Positions 36,822-45,505 of a stretch of DNA of 64,000 bases are shown here, piece after piece. The notes beneath the pieces were generated by a model that was given only the letters and a program-made list of their open reading frames with translations, did no database searches and was not told where the DNA came from. The DNA is taken from contig NZ_ABVL01000002.1 of NCBI RefSeq assembly GCF_000173075.1, forward strand, positions 124,001 to 188,000, read 5' to 3'. Position 1 is the first letter of the stretch; each line of letters starts with the position of its first letter. The translations under genes and the position numbers were made by a program. This DNA comes from Chthoniobacter flavus Ellin428 (GTDB lineage Bacteria; Verrucomicrobiota; Verrucomicrobiia; Chthoniobacterales; Chthoniobacteraceae).

Positions 36822-38041
36822 ATGAGGGACTCTTTGATAGCTGACAGCGACGATATTCAGTTCGCATGCACGCAGTGCGGACAGCGGATGGTAGTCGAAA
36901 AGTCGGCCGCTGGGCTGAGTACAGATTGCCCGACCTGCAGCACCCCGATGACCGTCCCGCCGGTCAGCCCGGTGGCGGAACCTGACAAAGTGGAGGCTTC
37001 GCCTGTGGAGCCGGCGGCCCCCACGACGGCGGAAGCGCAGGCCGAAACTCCCAACCCGATACCGGCATCGCCGCAGCAACTCGAGGCCGAACTGGCGGAA
37101 GCGCGGAGCGAAGTCGTCCGCCATCACACCCTTTTCAAAAAGGCGGTCGAGGAATGCGAGCGCCTGAATGCCAATGCCACTCACATCCAGGCCGAGCTGA
37201 AGACTTTCCAGGCGGATCGCCAGCAGCTCAAGACCGACCTCGCCCATTCCCGCCATGCGGTGGCGACGGCCGAAGCGCGCGTCTCGGAACTGGTCGATGC
37301 CTTTTCCGCCCTCCAGCAGGAACACGGCGCCTTTTAAGTATCAAGCCGAAGATCGATGTAAACGCCTTTGCACGAACGGGCTCACCGGGGCCGAAGCCCA
37401 GCTCGCCGCTCGTGAAGAGGAAATTCAGCGAGCTCCAGGCGACGCACACCGACGCGTTGCGTTCGCTGGCCCGGACCCGGGCCGAGTTCACGAAGGTAAA
37501 CACCGAGGCCAGGGGTTTGCGCAGCGAGGTGGAGACACTGCGGAACGATTTCGAAGCCGCCACCCAGGAACTGGCGTCCACCAGCCAGCAGCTCCACGAA
37601 GCGCAAGCCACTCTCGAAACCCTCACCGAGGAACACCAGCAGGCCACCACGGAGCGCGACGATTGGCGGAAGCAGGCCGAAGGATACCACCACGATCTGG
37701 CGGCGCTCGATACCGGCCGCGATTTGCTCGACATTCGTGTCCAGCACGCGGAGTTGCAAAAGAAACACCAGAGCCTGGAGATCACTCTTGCCGAGCAGAG
37801 CGAGAACTCGAGGAAAGAACACGACGTGCTACGCGGGATCGTGGAGCGGCAGAACGCCACGCTCGACTCCCATCACCACGAGTTGCGCCGTTTGCGCCGG
37901 GGCCGGTTTGCCATGCGCCTCGTCTACGGGCTCTTTTCGCTGGGCATGCTGGCGTTGGGCTACCTGGCGTTTTACGTCGTCGCGCCGCAACAGGTCATGA
38001 AGGTGGTCAACCACGCGATGAATCAGGTGCTCGGGCACTGA
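36822..38041 (+). CDS. Zinc-ribbon coiled-coil membrane protein, two frameshifts
   Basis: The probable intact product is about 405 residues. A zinc ribbon near the N-terminus (CTQCGQ and CPTCST) is followed by a Pro/Glu-rich linker and a long coiled coil. A C-terminal transmembrane helix follows (LVYGLFSLGMLALGYLAFYVV). The frame breaks twice: an extra T in 37332-37335, and an extra T at 37424-37425. Removing both joins EHGAF to KYQAEDRCKRL, and EEE to ISELQATHTD, giving one unbroken coiled coil. No function is known. It is divergent from the ExbB operon, which also encodes a zinc-ribbon protein. Confidence 0.7.
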
Positions 38042-38116
38042 GGGCGATTGGCGAAGCGGGCTTCGCACGACAAAATCGACAGCCGATGCGGAAGCGCCTA
38101 GCGTGGTGCGGATTTC

Positions 38117-38620
38117 ATGCGCGTCCTTTCCATCGACCCCTCTCTTCGCGGCACCGGCTTTGCCATTCTGGATGGGGAGGGGAATAAGATTCGGGCGGTG
38201 ACTTATGGCGTGGTCAAGAATGCGCCGGCATTGCTGCCCTCCGGATGCCTCGTGGCGATTCACGAGCGGATCACCGACCTCATCCGCGAACACCGGCCGG
38301 AATGCGCGGCTTTCGAGGGAATCATCTATGTGCAGAGTCATCGGGTGGCGATCACGCTGGGTGCGGCGCGAGGGGCGGCGTTGCTGGCGGCGGCGAGTCT
38401 CGGGTTGCCGATCTATGAGTATGCACCGAGGCGGGTGAAGCAGTCGGTGGTGGGACGGGGTGGGGCGGATAAGGGGCAGGTGGGATTTATGGTGCGAGCA
38501 CTGCTCGGGTTGACCGAGACTCCCTCGCCGGATGCGGCGGATGCGCTGGCCATTGGCTTGACCCATCTCCAGACCGCGGCCTCTGCTGCTCGGGGTGCGG
38601 TGATGCTGGAGCGGATCTAA
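38117..38620 (+). CDS. ruvC: Crossover junction endodeoxyribonuclease RuvC
   Basis: The 167-residue nuclease cuts Holliday junctions during recombination and works with the RuvAB helicase. It has the RNase H-like catalytic set: Asp7 (LSIDPSLRGTG), Glu67 (AAFEGI), Asp139 and Asp142 (PDAADALAIGLTH), and the expected YAPRRVKQSVVG. The length is normal. The genes for RuvA and RuvB are not adjacent in this window. The 3' end is followed by a convergent pair of 7-bp repeat arrays. Confidence 0.94.
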   Translation: MRVLSIDPSLRGTGFAILDGEGNKIRAVTYGVVKNAPALLPSGCLVAIHERITDLIREHRPECAAFEGIIYVQSHRVAITLGAARGAALLAAASLGLPIYEYAPRRVKQSVVGRGGADKGQVGFMVRALLGLTETPSPDAADALAIGLTHLQTAASAARGAVMLERI

Positions 38621-38625
38621 GGAAA

Positions 38626-38732
38626 GGATGAAGGATGAAGGATGAAGAAATGCGCCGCCAGGTTACGAGGTTTCAACTTCTCAAAACCGCGTAGCGCACT
38701 TCACTTCATCCTTCATCCCTCCGCCTTCATCC
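38626..38732. repeat. 7-bp tandem repeat (GGATGAA x3) with inverted copies
   Basis: Three tandem copies of GGATGAA occupy 38626-38646. After 58 nt the reverse complement TTCATCC occurs at 38705-38711, 38712-38718 and 38726-38732. The arms can fold into a stem of about 14-21 bp. The element lies exactly between the convergent ends of ruvC and the HAD phosphatase gene, so it is well placed to act as a two-way terminator. Period and arrangement match the array at 17226, but the sequence does not. Confidence 0.85.
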
Positions 38733-38748
38733 TTTTCCGGCCTTTGCC

Positions 38749-39420
38749 CTACGCAAACAGCGCCGTCAACTGCGCCACCTGCAATTCATCCAACCGGTGC
38801 ACGACCACGTCCGCCATCGCCAATTCCTCCGGCGGATGCGTGGTGGCCACGCCGACGACTTTCATGCCGCCGGCCCGGGCGGCTTGAATGCCGACCAGCG
38901 CATCTTCGAAGACCACGCAACGCGTCGGCTCGGCGCCGAGCTTCGCCGCCGCAGTGAGGAACACATCGGGGTGCGGCTTCCCATGCTTCACGTCTTCGGA
39001 CGTGACCATGGCGCTGAAATATTCGCCCAGGCCGATCATCCCCAGCGAGAGTTGGATATTGGCGAGATGGGTGGATGACCCGATGGCGCAGGGAATACCC
39101 GCCTCGCGCAACCGATCGAGCCAGGTACGCACGCCGGGCAACGGCTCGACGCCACGCTCGGCCACGACCTCGCGATACAGCGCTTCCTTGCGCAGCGAGA
39201 GCTCGCGGATCCTCGTCTCCTCCTTCGTCCAATCGAGAATCTCCGGAATGATGAACTCATTCTTCCGGCCGAAACTCATTTTGAAATGCCCCTCCGGAAG
39301 CGGCTTGGCAATCTCCCTGGCCAGGCGCTCCCAGCTCTCCTCGTGATGGGTGGACGAATCGATGATGACGCCGTCCCAATCGAACAGGGCGCCCCATTTG
39401 GCTGATGATGGATTACTCAA
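38749..39420 (-). CDS. HAD-superfamily phosphatase/phosphoglucomutase
   Basis: The 223-residue cytosolic enzyme has the HAD motifs: FDWDGVIIDSS (nucleophile Asp14, acid Asp16), IGSST (motif II), KHGKPHPDVF (Lys motif III) and VFEDALVGIQAA (acidic motif IV). An alpha-helical cap lies between Asp16 and motif II, as in beta-phosphoglucomutases and related sugar phosphatases. The substrate is probably a phosphosugar or related monophosphate. It is convergent with ruvC, with a repeat element between. Confidence 0.9.
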   Translation of the reverse strand: MSNPSSAKWGALFDWDGVIIDSSTHHEESWERLAREIAKPLPEGHFKMSFGRKNEFIIPEILDWTKEETRIRELSLRKEALYREVVAERGVEPLPGVRTWLDRLREAGIPCAIGSSTHLANIQLSLGMIGLGEYFSAMVTSEDVKHGKPHPDVFLTAAAKLGAEPTRCVVFEDALVGIQAARAGGMKVVGVATTHPPEELAMADVVVHRLDELQVAQLTALFA

Positions 39421-39438
39421 CGCTTCAGTTCCTCGGTA

Positions 39439-40917
39439 TCAATTCAGGTGCTGCAACTCCGGCAGACGATACTTCTTCTGGAAGCTCGCCGCCTCCGCTT
39501 CGACCTGCGCGGCGTCGAGGAAAATGATCTTCGGCTCGCCGTCGAACTCGATTTTGTGCAGCCCATTGATCGGGTGGGCGAGCGCCTTGGGCACATCGTC
39601 CAGCGATTGAATGGCCATGTCGTTGATCTTCGTGAGCACGAGCTGGCTCAATTCCTCGTAGCCCACCGTCATCTCCGACGGCAGCACGCGATTGAGGAAG
39701 ACGATCTTCTTCGGCCCATTCTTGAAGAGCTCGTTCTGCTGGTGATCGAAGTAGACGAAATTCTCCGGCGCTTTCTTCTGCCAGTCATTGCCGTACTCCT
39801 TGAGATACTGCCGGGAAAGCTCCTGCAGCACGAGACCGCCGAGCACGTAAAACTTCGGCGCGCGGTCGATGATATACGGCTCGACCACATAGCTCTCCAC
39901 CGGCCGGTGCTTGAGCGTCACGTTAAGCTCCTTCTTCTCGCCCTTGCGGAAGACGATGCACTTCACCTTGTCGCCGTCGAAATGCTTGGTCGAGAAAAGG
40001 TAAGCGAGGCCGACCTTGCCGTATTCCTGATCCCGGTAATTGCCATCCTGATCCACTGCCTGGCCGTCGATCTGCAGCAGGACATCGCCCTGCTCCATGC
40101 CACCTTGGGCGGCCGGGCCATCCTGCTGGACATCCGCGATATAAACCCCGCCGGAGGTGCTCGCATCGAGGCCGAGATACTTGCGGAACTGTGGATCGCG
40201 CGTTGGCGACGACGTAATGCCGATACGGGCGAAGCCCTCGTAGGGCGCCTTCTTCGCATCGAGCAGGAAGTGCTCGATGACCGGCGCCGGGAGGATTTCG
40301 GCATTGTTGGTCGTGTTGTCATAGCGCATCACGAGTCCGGCCAGCTTGCCGTCCTTGATCACGGGCAGCGTGAAGCTGCTGTCGCGGAATTGCAGTGGCG
40401 TGGTCATGCGATAGACGAGCAGCGCCGCGTCATCGATCGGGTAGCGGGTCACTTCCGCCGTCGTCATCGGGCCCTTCGTGACCAGCAGCGTGCCGGTATT
40501 CTCGAGCTGCCACACAGAGAGGGTATCGCCGATGTGGGCATGCGTGAGTTCCAGCGGTTTGAACGGCTTGAGAAACGCCACGTCGTCGGTCTTGAGGAGC
40601 GCGAGGTTCGCCTCGTAATCCACGACCTCCACCCGGGCCGGCACTTTCTGTCCACCCTCGGCTGTTTCCAGCTCCACGTAATTGGCATTCGCCACCAGTT
40701 CGGCGGTCACGAGCACCTGATTATCCGGCAGGATCGTGCCGATGGCCCGCCGCGAGTACGGCGGACGCTTGCCCCACGGGCGGCCGAAATCCCACGGTTG
40801 ATTGGTCACATTCACGCGCACCACGGACTGGGGCGCTTCGGACTGCACTTCATCCGCCTGCACCGGGCAGGCGAGGGGGAGCAGGACAGAGGCAAAGAGA
40901 AAAGCGATGCGGCGCAT
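39439..40917 (-). CDS. HtrA-like PDZ protein with lost catalytic triad
   Basis: The 492-residue secreted protein (signal about 1-21) has the same layout and length as its upstream neighbour: a trypsin-like domain, then a PDZ domain (about 245-330) and a conserved C-terminal region. The His of the triad is replaced by Glu73 (TAELV instead of NAHVV), the Asp by Asn104 (NLALLK), and GNSGGP by RDSSFTLP. It is therefore almost surely a non-catalytic paralogue, perhaps a regulatory partner or chaperone. Its ATG shares one base with the upstream stop (TAATG), so the two are translated together. Confidence 0.85.
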   Translation of the reverse strand: MRRIAFLFASVLLPLACPVQADEVQSEAPQSVVRVNVTNQPWDFGRPWGKRPPYSRRAIGTILPDNQVLVTAELVANANYVELETAEGGQKVPARVEVVDYEANLALLKTDDVAFLKPFKPLELTHAHIGDTLSVWQLENTGTLLVTKGPMTTAEVTRYPIDDAALLVYRMTTPLQFRDSSFTLPVIKDGKLAGLVMRYDNTTNNAEILPAPVIEHFLLDAKKAPYEGFARIGITSSPTRDPQFRKYLGLDASTSGGVYIADVQQDGPAAQGGMEQGDVLLQIDGQAVDQDGNYRDQEYGKVGLAYLFSTKHFDGDKVKCIVFRKGEKKELNVTLKHRPVESYVVEPYIIDRAPKFYVLGGLVLQELSRQYLKEYGNDWQKKAPENFVYFDHQQNELFKNGPKKIVFLNRVLPSEMTVGYEELSQLVLTKINDMAIQSLDDVPKALAHPINGLHKIEFDGEPKIIFLDAAQVEAEAASFQKKYRLPELQHLN

Positions 40918-42395
40918 TATCGGGAGGCGGAAGTGGCTTCGGTTTCGGAGAGGTTCTGCTCGGCGAGCACGTTGTAACGTTTACGGATCCGTTCGCGCGC
41001 GGCCTCGACCGCACTGCGCTCCAGCACCAGCGGCCGGGCGTAGCCAATGAATTTGATGACGTAAAACTCCGGCTTTTCCGCAAAGGCGTCGGCCGCATCC
41101 TTCAGCGTGCGGATCTTGTGATCGTTGATCTCATCCACGATCCCGTCGTGGAATTCGCTGAGGTAGGTATTGATCGGATCGGGCAGGATCTCGCTGAGCA
41201 CGATGACCTCTGGGTGCTCCTTGTAGATCTCCTTGGTTACGAAGTTGTCGTAGAAGTAACTGATCCGGTCGTTTTGGAAACGATACGCCCCGAGCAAATT
41301 GCGCGAGAGCGGCTGGAAAAGCAGCCCGCCGAAGAGGATGTAAGTCGGCTGCGTATCGTAGGCATTGGCCTGCATGAGGTAAGGCCAGGCGTGGTCGAAT
41401 TTGATCGTCACATCCAGCGGCTTCTTGTTCCGCAGGACGCCGAGCTTCACCGAGTCGCCGAGGAATTTGCGCTCGGCCACTTCGCTCATCAGCACGCGCT
41501 CGCCTTCGAGCTCCACCATGCCATCGCTGGCGATGTCGTGGCCATCGATCGAGAGAAGCACATCGCCCACCTCGAGCTTGCCCCCACAGACGCCGGCGCT
41601 CTGCACGCTGCTCACCATCACGCCGCGGTCATCGTCGCCGAGGCCCAGGCCCTTGCGCATCGCCGGGTTCTGCGTGTTGGCAATGCCGATGGAAAGATCC
41701 ATGTAACGGTCGTAGTGCCCATCCTCGATGTCCTTGAGGAAGTGCCGGATCACCGGGGTGGGGATCATGTAGCCGACATTCTGCGCCACATCGCCGGAGA
41801 ATCCCTGGAAAGCCACGCCCACGACATTGCCTTCCTGCAAGACGGGGCCGCCGCTGTTTCCGGGGTTGATCGCCGCATCGATCTGGATGGTGAGATGCGA
41901 GTCGAGCACCGAGTGGGTGTAAGTGCGGAAATCGATCCGCGAGACCACGCCCTGCGTCACGCTCAGGCGCTCACCGCCGATCGGGTAGCCGAAGACGGAG
42001 ACCGTCGACTCGAGCTCCGGAATGCCGCCAAGAGCCAGGGGCTTGGTATTCTTGAAGAAAGCGGGGTCCTGCACCTTGAGAATCGCTAGGTCGCAGTCGT
42101 GGGCGATGTGTTCGACCGTGGCGATGTATTTCTTCGGGTCGTCTTCCTTTTCGACGGTGAGGAAGCGGGCATTGCTGACCACGTGGGCGTTGGTCAGGAT
42201 GCGGTCGGCGCTGACCACCCAACCGGTGCCGCTGCCCCCGCCGAGTTGACCGGGCAACCATGGCACCCGGTAGTTGCCTTCCTGCATGGTGTTGTTGATG
42301 CGCGCCACGCTTTTGCGGATCTCATTGGGCTGCGCACGGAGAGGGGAAACGATAAGGCCCAGGGCGAGAACGACGGGCCAGAGGCGGAGGATCAT
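40917..42395 (-). CDS. HtrA/Deg-like serine protease with PDZ domain
   Basis: The 492-residue exported protease has a signal peptide (1-21). The full triad is His71 (TNAHVV), Asp102 (DCDLAILK) and Ser181 (NPGNSGGP). A PDZ domain (about 235-330) and a long C-terminal extension follow. It probably degrades or refolds damaged envelope proteins. It is the first gene of a two-gene unit; the second encodes an inactive paralogue. The 5' leader contains three consecutive hairpins and a 10-bp tandem repeat, which could matter for its expression. Confidence 0.9.
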   Translation of the reverse strand: MILRLWPVVLALGLIVSPLRAQPNEIRKSVARINNTMQEGNYRVPWLPGQLGGGSGTGWVVSADRILTNAHVVSNARFLTVEKEDDPKKYIATVEHIAHDCDLAILKVQDPAFFKNTKPLALGGIPELESTVSVFGYPIGGERLSVTQGVVSRIDFRTYTHSVLDSHLTIQIDAAINPGNSGGPVLQEGNVVGVAFQGFSGDVAQNVGYMIPTPVIRHFLKDIEDGHYDRYMDLSIGIANTQNPAMRKGLGLGDDDRGVMVSSVQSAGVCGGKLEVGDVLLSIDGHDIASDGMVELEGERVLMSEVAERKFLGDSVKLGVLRNKKPLDVTIKFDHAWPYLMQANAYDTQPTYILFGGLLFQPLSRNLLGAYRFQNDRISYFYDNFVTKEIYKEHPEVIVLSEILPDPINTYLSEFHDGIVDEINDHKIRTLKDAADAFAEKPEFYVIKFIGYARPLVLERSAVEAARERIRKRYNVLAEQNLSETEATSASR

Positions 42396-42465
42396 GAGGT
42401 TCGGAAGATGGCCATGCCCTCGCGGCTTGTAAATAGGATTGTCGGGACGAGTTTTTCACTGGGAG

Positions 42466-42518
42466 GGGCGACTTTCCAGTCGCCCTGCGTCGCTTCACGA
42501 CGCCCCGCAAGCCTGCGG
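42466..42518. repeat. Three consecutive short hairpins
   Basis: There are three perfect stem-loops in 53 nt: GGGCGACT/AGTCGCCC (42466-42485, 4-nt loop), GCGTCG/CGACGC (42487-42503, 5-nt loop) and CCGCA/TGCGG (42505-42518, 4-nt loop). They lie in the spacer between the LysM-like gene and the protease gene, both on the minus strand. They could be a transcript-end structure of the former or a leader of the latter. No T-run is present. Confidence 0.65.
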
Positions 42519-42565
42519 TGATCGGAGCCAGTGCCCGCCACCAGATCCCTCGGTCGAAGTGGGGC

Positions 42566-42595
42566 GGATATGGTCGGATATGGTCGGATATGGTC
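42566..42595. repeat. 10-bp tandem repeat (GGATATGGTC x3)
   Basis: Three perfect consecutive copies of GGATATGGTC lie in the same spacer as the triple hairpin. I see no gene here. The copies could be binding sites on one face of the helix, as the period is close to one helical turn. Confidence 0.75.
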
Positions 42596-42743
42596 GGTGT
42601 TCCAGAGTAAACCGCGCCAAGCGAGGAAGGGGATCCAGTGCGATCACCGAAAACCATTCCCGTGTCGCCGACAGTTCCGATTCGAAAGCACATACCGGAA
42701 GGAGTTTTGTCACGGATTGGGAAGAAGCCGTCACTCCTCTGTT

Positions 42744-43430
42744 TCATTGCTCGCGCTGCTGTGTCCAAATGAGAGCGTAATAGAATCCGAGTCCGATTCT
42801 TTTTTGAATCATAAATACATCATAGTCACGGCTACCGATAGTTCCTGTCGAAAGCTGTCGAAGGGAGGCAGCGGCTCCCTCGAATTGACCGATAGTCGCT
42901 TGTGGCACGCTGTGCTCGTTTGACGGATGCTGGAGTAACCCAATCGCCGCGTCCATTAAATCGGCGCACTTTACAAGTTTCGCCCGAAGGTCCGGAGAAA
43001 TCGGGAATGACTGTCCGTCACGCAATCCGCTCGCGTTGCGCACCTCCGCATACTGAGGGAGGACGACTTGAAGGTCTTGCCAAGCCTTCGCGAGCGCATT
43101 GATGCCGGGCTGATACCGCGGTTCGAGCCCAGCGTCACGAAAGGCGGTTGGTAAGGACGGAGTCTTTAAAGTTGCGCCTGCCCGAAGCCGTTCCGGGACG
43201 GCAATGCCATTCAATTGTCCTACAAACCGGCTGAATTCCTGATGTCCATACGCCTCTGCCGCAACCGTGCGCAGATTTGAGCCGTGTTGGACAATGATCT
43301 CCGTTGAGGCAGGTGCTCGAATTTCGGTAATCTCGATTTTCGGCAAAGGAGGAGCGGCGAAAGACGCTGCTTGGAAACCGACAGAGATGACTAGCGGTAA
43401 GGCAGCGATCGTCAGGCGCATCCCGTCCAT
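42744..43430 (-). CDS. Secreted protein with LysM-like segment
   Basis: The 228-residue exported protein starts at ATG 43430 (or 43421), followed by a clear signal peptide (MRLTIAALPLVISVGFQAASFA). Residues of about 40-80 (IIVQHGSNLRTVAAEAYGHQEFSRF followed by LNGIAVPERLRAGATLKTP) match the shape of a LysM domain, which binds peptidoglycan or chitin-like glycans. The rest is helical, with no recognised domain. It is probably attached to the cell wall. It lies upstream of the protease pair on the same strand. Confidence 0.65.
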   Translation of the reverse strand: MDGMRLTIAALPLVISVGFQAASFAAPPLPKIEITEIRAPASTEIIVQHGSNLRTVAAEAYGHQEFSRFVGQLNGIAVPERLRAGATLKTPSLPTAFRDAGLEPRYQPGINALAKAWQDLQVVLPQYAEVRNASGLRDGQSFPISPDLRAKLVKCADLMDAAIGLLQHPSNEHSVPQATIGQFEGAAASLRQLSTGTIGSRDYDVFMIQKRIGLGFYYALIWTQQREQ

Positions 43431-43644
43431 TGAAAAGCGACAACGATGCCAGTCAACAGCAAACTCCATCTCAAGAGTTGACCCCGCTCGCCCATTCTCG
43501 GTATGACACTTTTCGTCAGGTAAGCGCTGTTGTTTTGCTCGTGATTGTGTTCGGTCGAATTGCCTTTGTCTCGCCCTGCGCGATGCCTGTCTTTCGTCTC
43601 TGAAGACCTTACCGGGTTACCAACGTCATCCCATTCACGATCCT

Positions 43645-44743
43645 ATGTCCTCTGTGATAACATCCCCGTCTCAATCGATGTTTTCCCGGCAGCGCTGCCT
43701 GAACTGGCTGAGCGCGTTCGTGCTCTCTGCATCGCTCTTCCTGGTCAGCGACGGCCAGAAATGCGCCGCTCAGGATAATGGCGCCCCCGTCGTCGACCGG
43801 CCGGAGGAAGAGATCAAGAGCTTCCGCCTCAAGGTGGTGAATCTTTTCAAAGCGAGCGATTTTCGCGGTCTCGAAGACATGGTGGCCGAAGTCCGCTCCG
43901 GTCCTCCGCTCTTCGCCACCGGGAACACGCGGCTGTATCGATTCTACACTGTGATGGAACCCGGCTCCAAAGAGGGAGAGGACGTCTGGCAACGAGACGA
44001 AGCTGCTTATCAGGCGTGGGAAAAGGCGTTCCCGAAGTCGATTACGGCCCGGATTGCGCACGCGAATTTCCTGACTTCTTACGCGTGGAAGGCGCGCGGC
44101 AGCGATTGGGGCAGTAACGTGACCGACGAGGGCTGGAAGGTCTTTGGCCAGCGCCTGGATGCTGCGGAGAAAATCCTCGCCGAGGCTCGCGAGATGCAGC
44201 CGCGGTGCCCCATGTGGTGGTACGTGGAAATGACTGTGGCCCTGGGTCAGGGCTGGAGTCGCTCGCAAGAAGCTCGACTGTTCGCGGAGGCCAAGAAGTT
44301 CTTCCCGCAATTCTATGGCTACGACATGGCGCACGCCCATTACTTGCTGCCCCGATGGTATGGCGAGGAAGGCGATTGGGAGAAATCCGCGGAGGAGGAA
44401 GCGCAGAAACCGGAAGGCCTGGGCGCCGAAGGCTATGCGCGCGTGGTCGGCTCTCTCACCGGTTACTACGGCAATATCTTCCGTGAATCGCACGCTTCCT
44501 GGCCCAAGACGCGGGAAGGCTACGAGCAAATCTGCAAGAAGTATCCGGATTCGTTGTCCAGCCGGGCCGTGTTCTTCCGCATGGCCTGCCTGGCGGGGGA
44601 TCGCGGGCTCGCTCAGCAAACTCCTCAAGGAACTGAACGGCTATGTGGCGCCGGTCATGTCGCCCGACTTATACGAGTATTTCAAGAATTGGGCGCTCAC
44701 CGGCGAACCAGCCGACGGCGTATCACTTTCCAGGCATCGATAA
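43645..44743 (+). CDS. DUF4034-family secreted protein, one frameshift
   Basis: The probable intact product is about 365 residues. A signal peptide is followed by FKASDFRGLEDMVAEVR, LYRFYTVMEP and W-rich helical repeats (YAWKARGSDWGSNVT, MWWYVEMTVALGQGW), the pattern I associate with DUF4034 proteins. The frame breaks at about 44611-44616, where one extra base separates DRGLA from SKLLKELNGYVAPVM; the second frame stops at 44743. The role of the family is unknown. The remainder of the gene looks undamaged. Confidence 0.65.
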
Positions 44744-45505
44744 GTGGCACCGCTGTAACATCGAGGTCTGCCAGGAGCGATAACGCCCGAAGAGGCGTAA
44801 CCTATTCCGAGAGGTTTGTAGGGCGGCGATCTTCGCCGCCGCGGGCTGACGAATAGCCTCGCTGTGGACGGACGGCGGCCAGGATGGCCGCCCTACAATT
44901 TTACAACGCGCGAACGTTACCCGGGGAAATGGCGTCACGCGCGTTGGATACGACGACGGGAAAGTCGCCGCTCCCCAGAGCACTTCGCGTTTTGCCATGC
45001 CTGGCATCTTCACTTGTAAACACGGCCTGTATCGGTCTTCGCAGGGAATTCATCTTCATTCCCGCGCGAAATTGCGGGCAAATAAACGGCGTGTGGCCGT
45101 CGAGTTGTTTAGTCTTTACAAAGTCTTTACAATTTTCTGCTTCCATAAACACAATTTCTTAACACAAATCGGTTTAAGTAAACACAATGTAATGCAGAAG
45201 TCCTTACGAGTCAGGTTCCCAGATTCCCCAACGGATATGAATCGAATCCTCACGCTGCTCATCCCGCTGGTCGCCCGGGTGTTGACCAGCCACGCGGTCT
45301 GGTCGGGCTAATCAGTCGCCCGACCGATACCAGCATCGTCCCCAGCCTCCCTCGAGGCCCAAAACCAACCAAAAAATACGACGGCGCTGCATCCTTGCAG
45401 AGCCAGGCGCTGGAAGCGTTTCCGCTCAACGGCGAGCGCTCCGTGCTGCCCCAAAACCAAAACCTCAACCCCATCTTGCGTCGCGGGATGCAAGGCCACT
45501 CCATC
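44744..45505. other. 762-bp intergenic region with repeats
   Basis: No convincing gene is present; a possible 25-codon frame from ATG 45238 resembles a signal peptide only. The region holds repeat copy B (44818-44899) and two copies of AGTCTTTACA (45111-45120 and 45122-45131). Three TAAACACAA-like motifs lie in an AT-rich stretch (45146-45188). A hairpin GGTCGGGC/GCCCGACC spans 45301-45325. The AT-rich part probably contains the promoter of the beta-propeller gene at 45506. Confidence 0.5.
44818..44899. repeat. Intergenic palindromic repeat, copy B (82 bp)
   Basis: The element begins GTAGGGCGGCGATCTTCGCC and ends GCCAGGATGGCCGCCCTACAAT. Its ends form an inverted repeat, GTAGGGCGGC against GCCGCCCTAC. 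It is the same element as copy A at 26045-26127, with the last 20 or more bases identical and the middle diverged. It lies downstream of the DUF4034 gene. Confidence 0.75.

Noticed and set aside
45111-45131. Two AGTCTTTACA copies as a mobile-element target duplication
   Set aside because: The copies are adjacent with no element between them; a simple tandem repeat is the better reading.
45238-45312. 25-codon frame resembling a signal peptide upstream of the beta-propeller gene
   Set aside because: It ends in a hairpin with no mature domain; too short to support.
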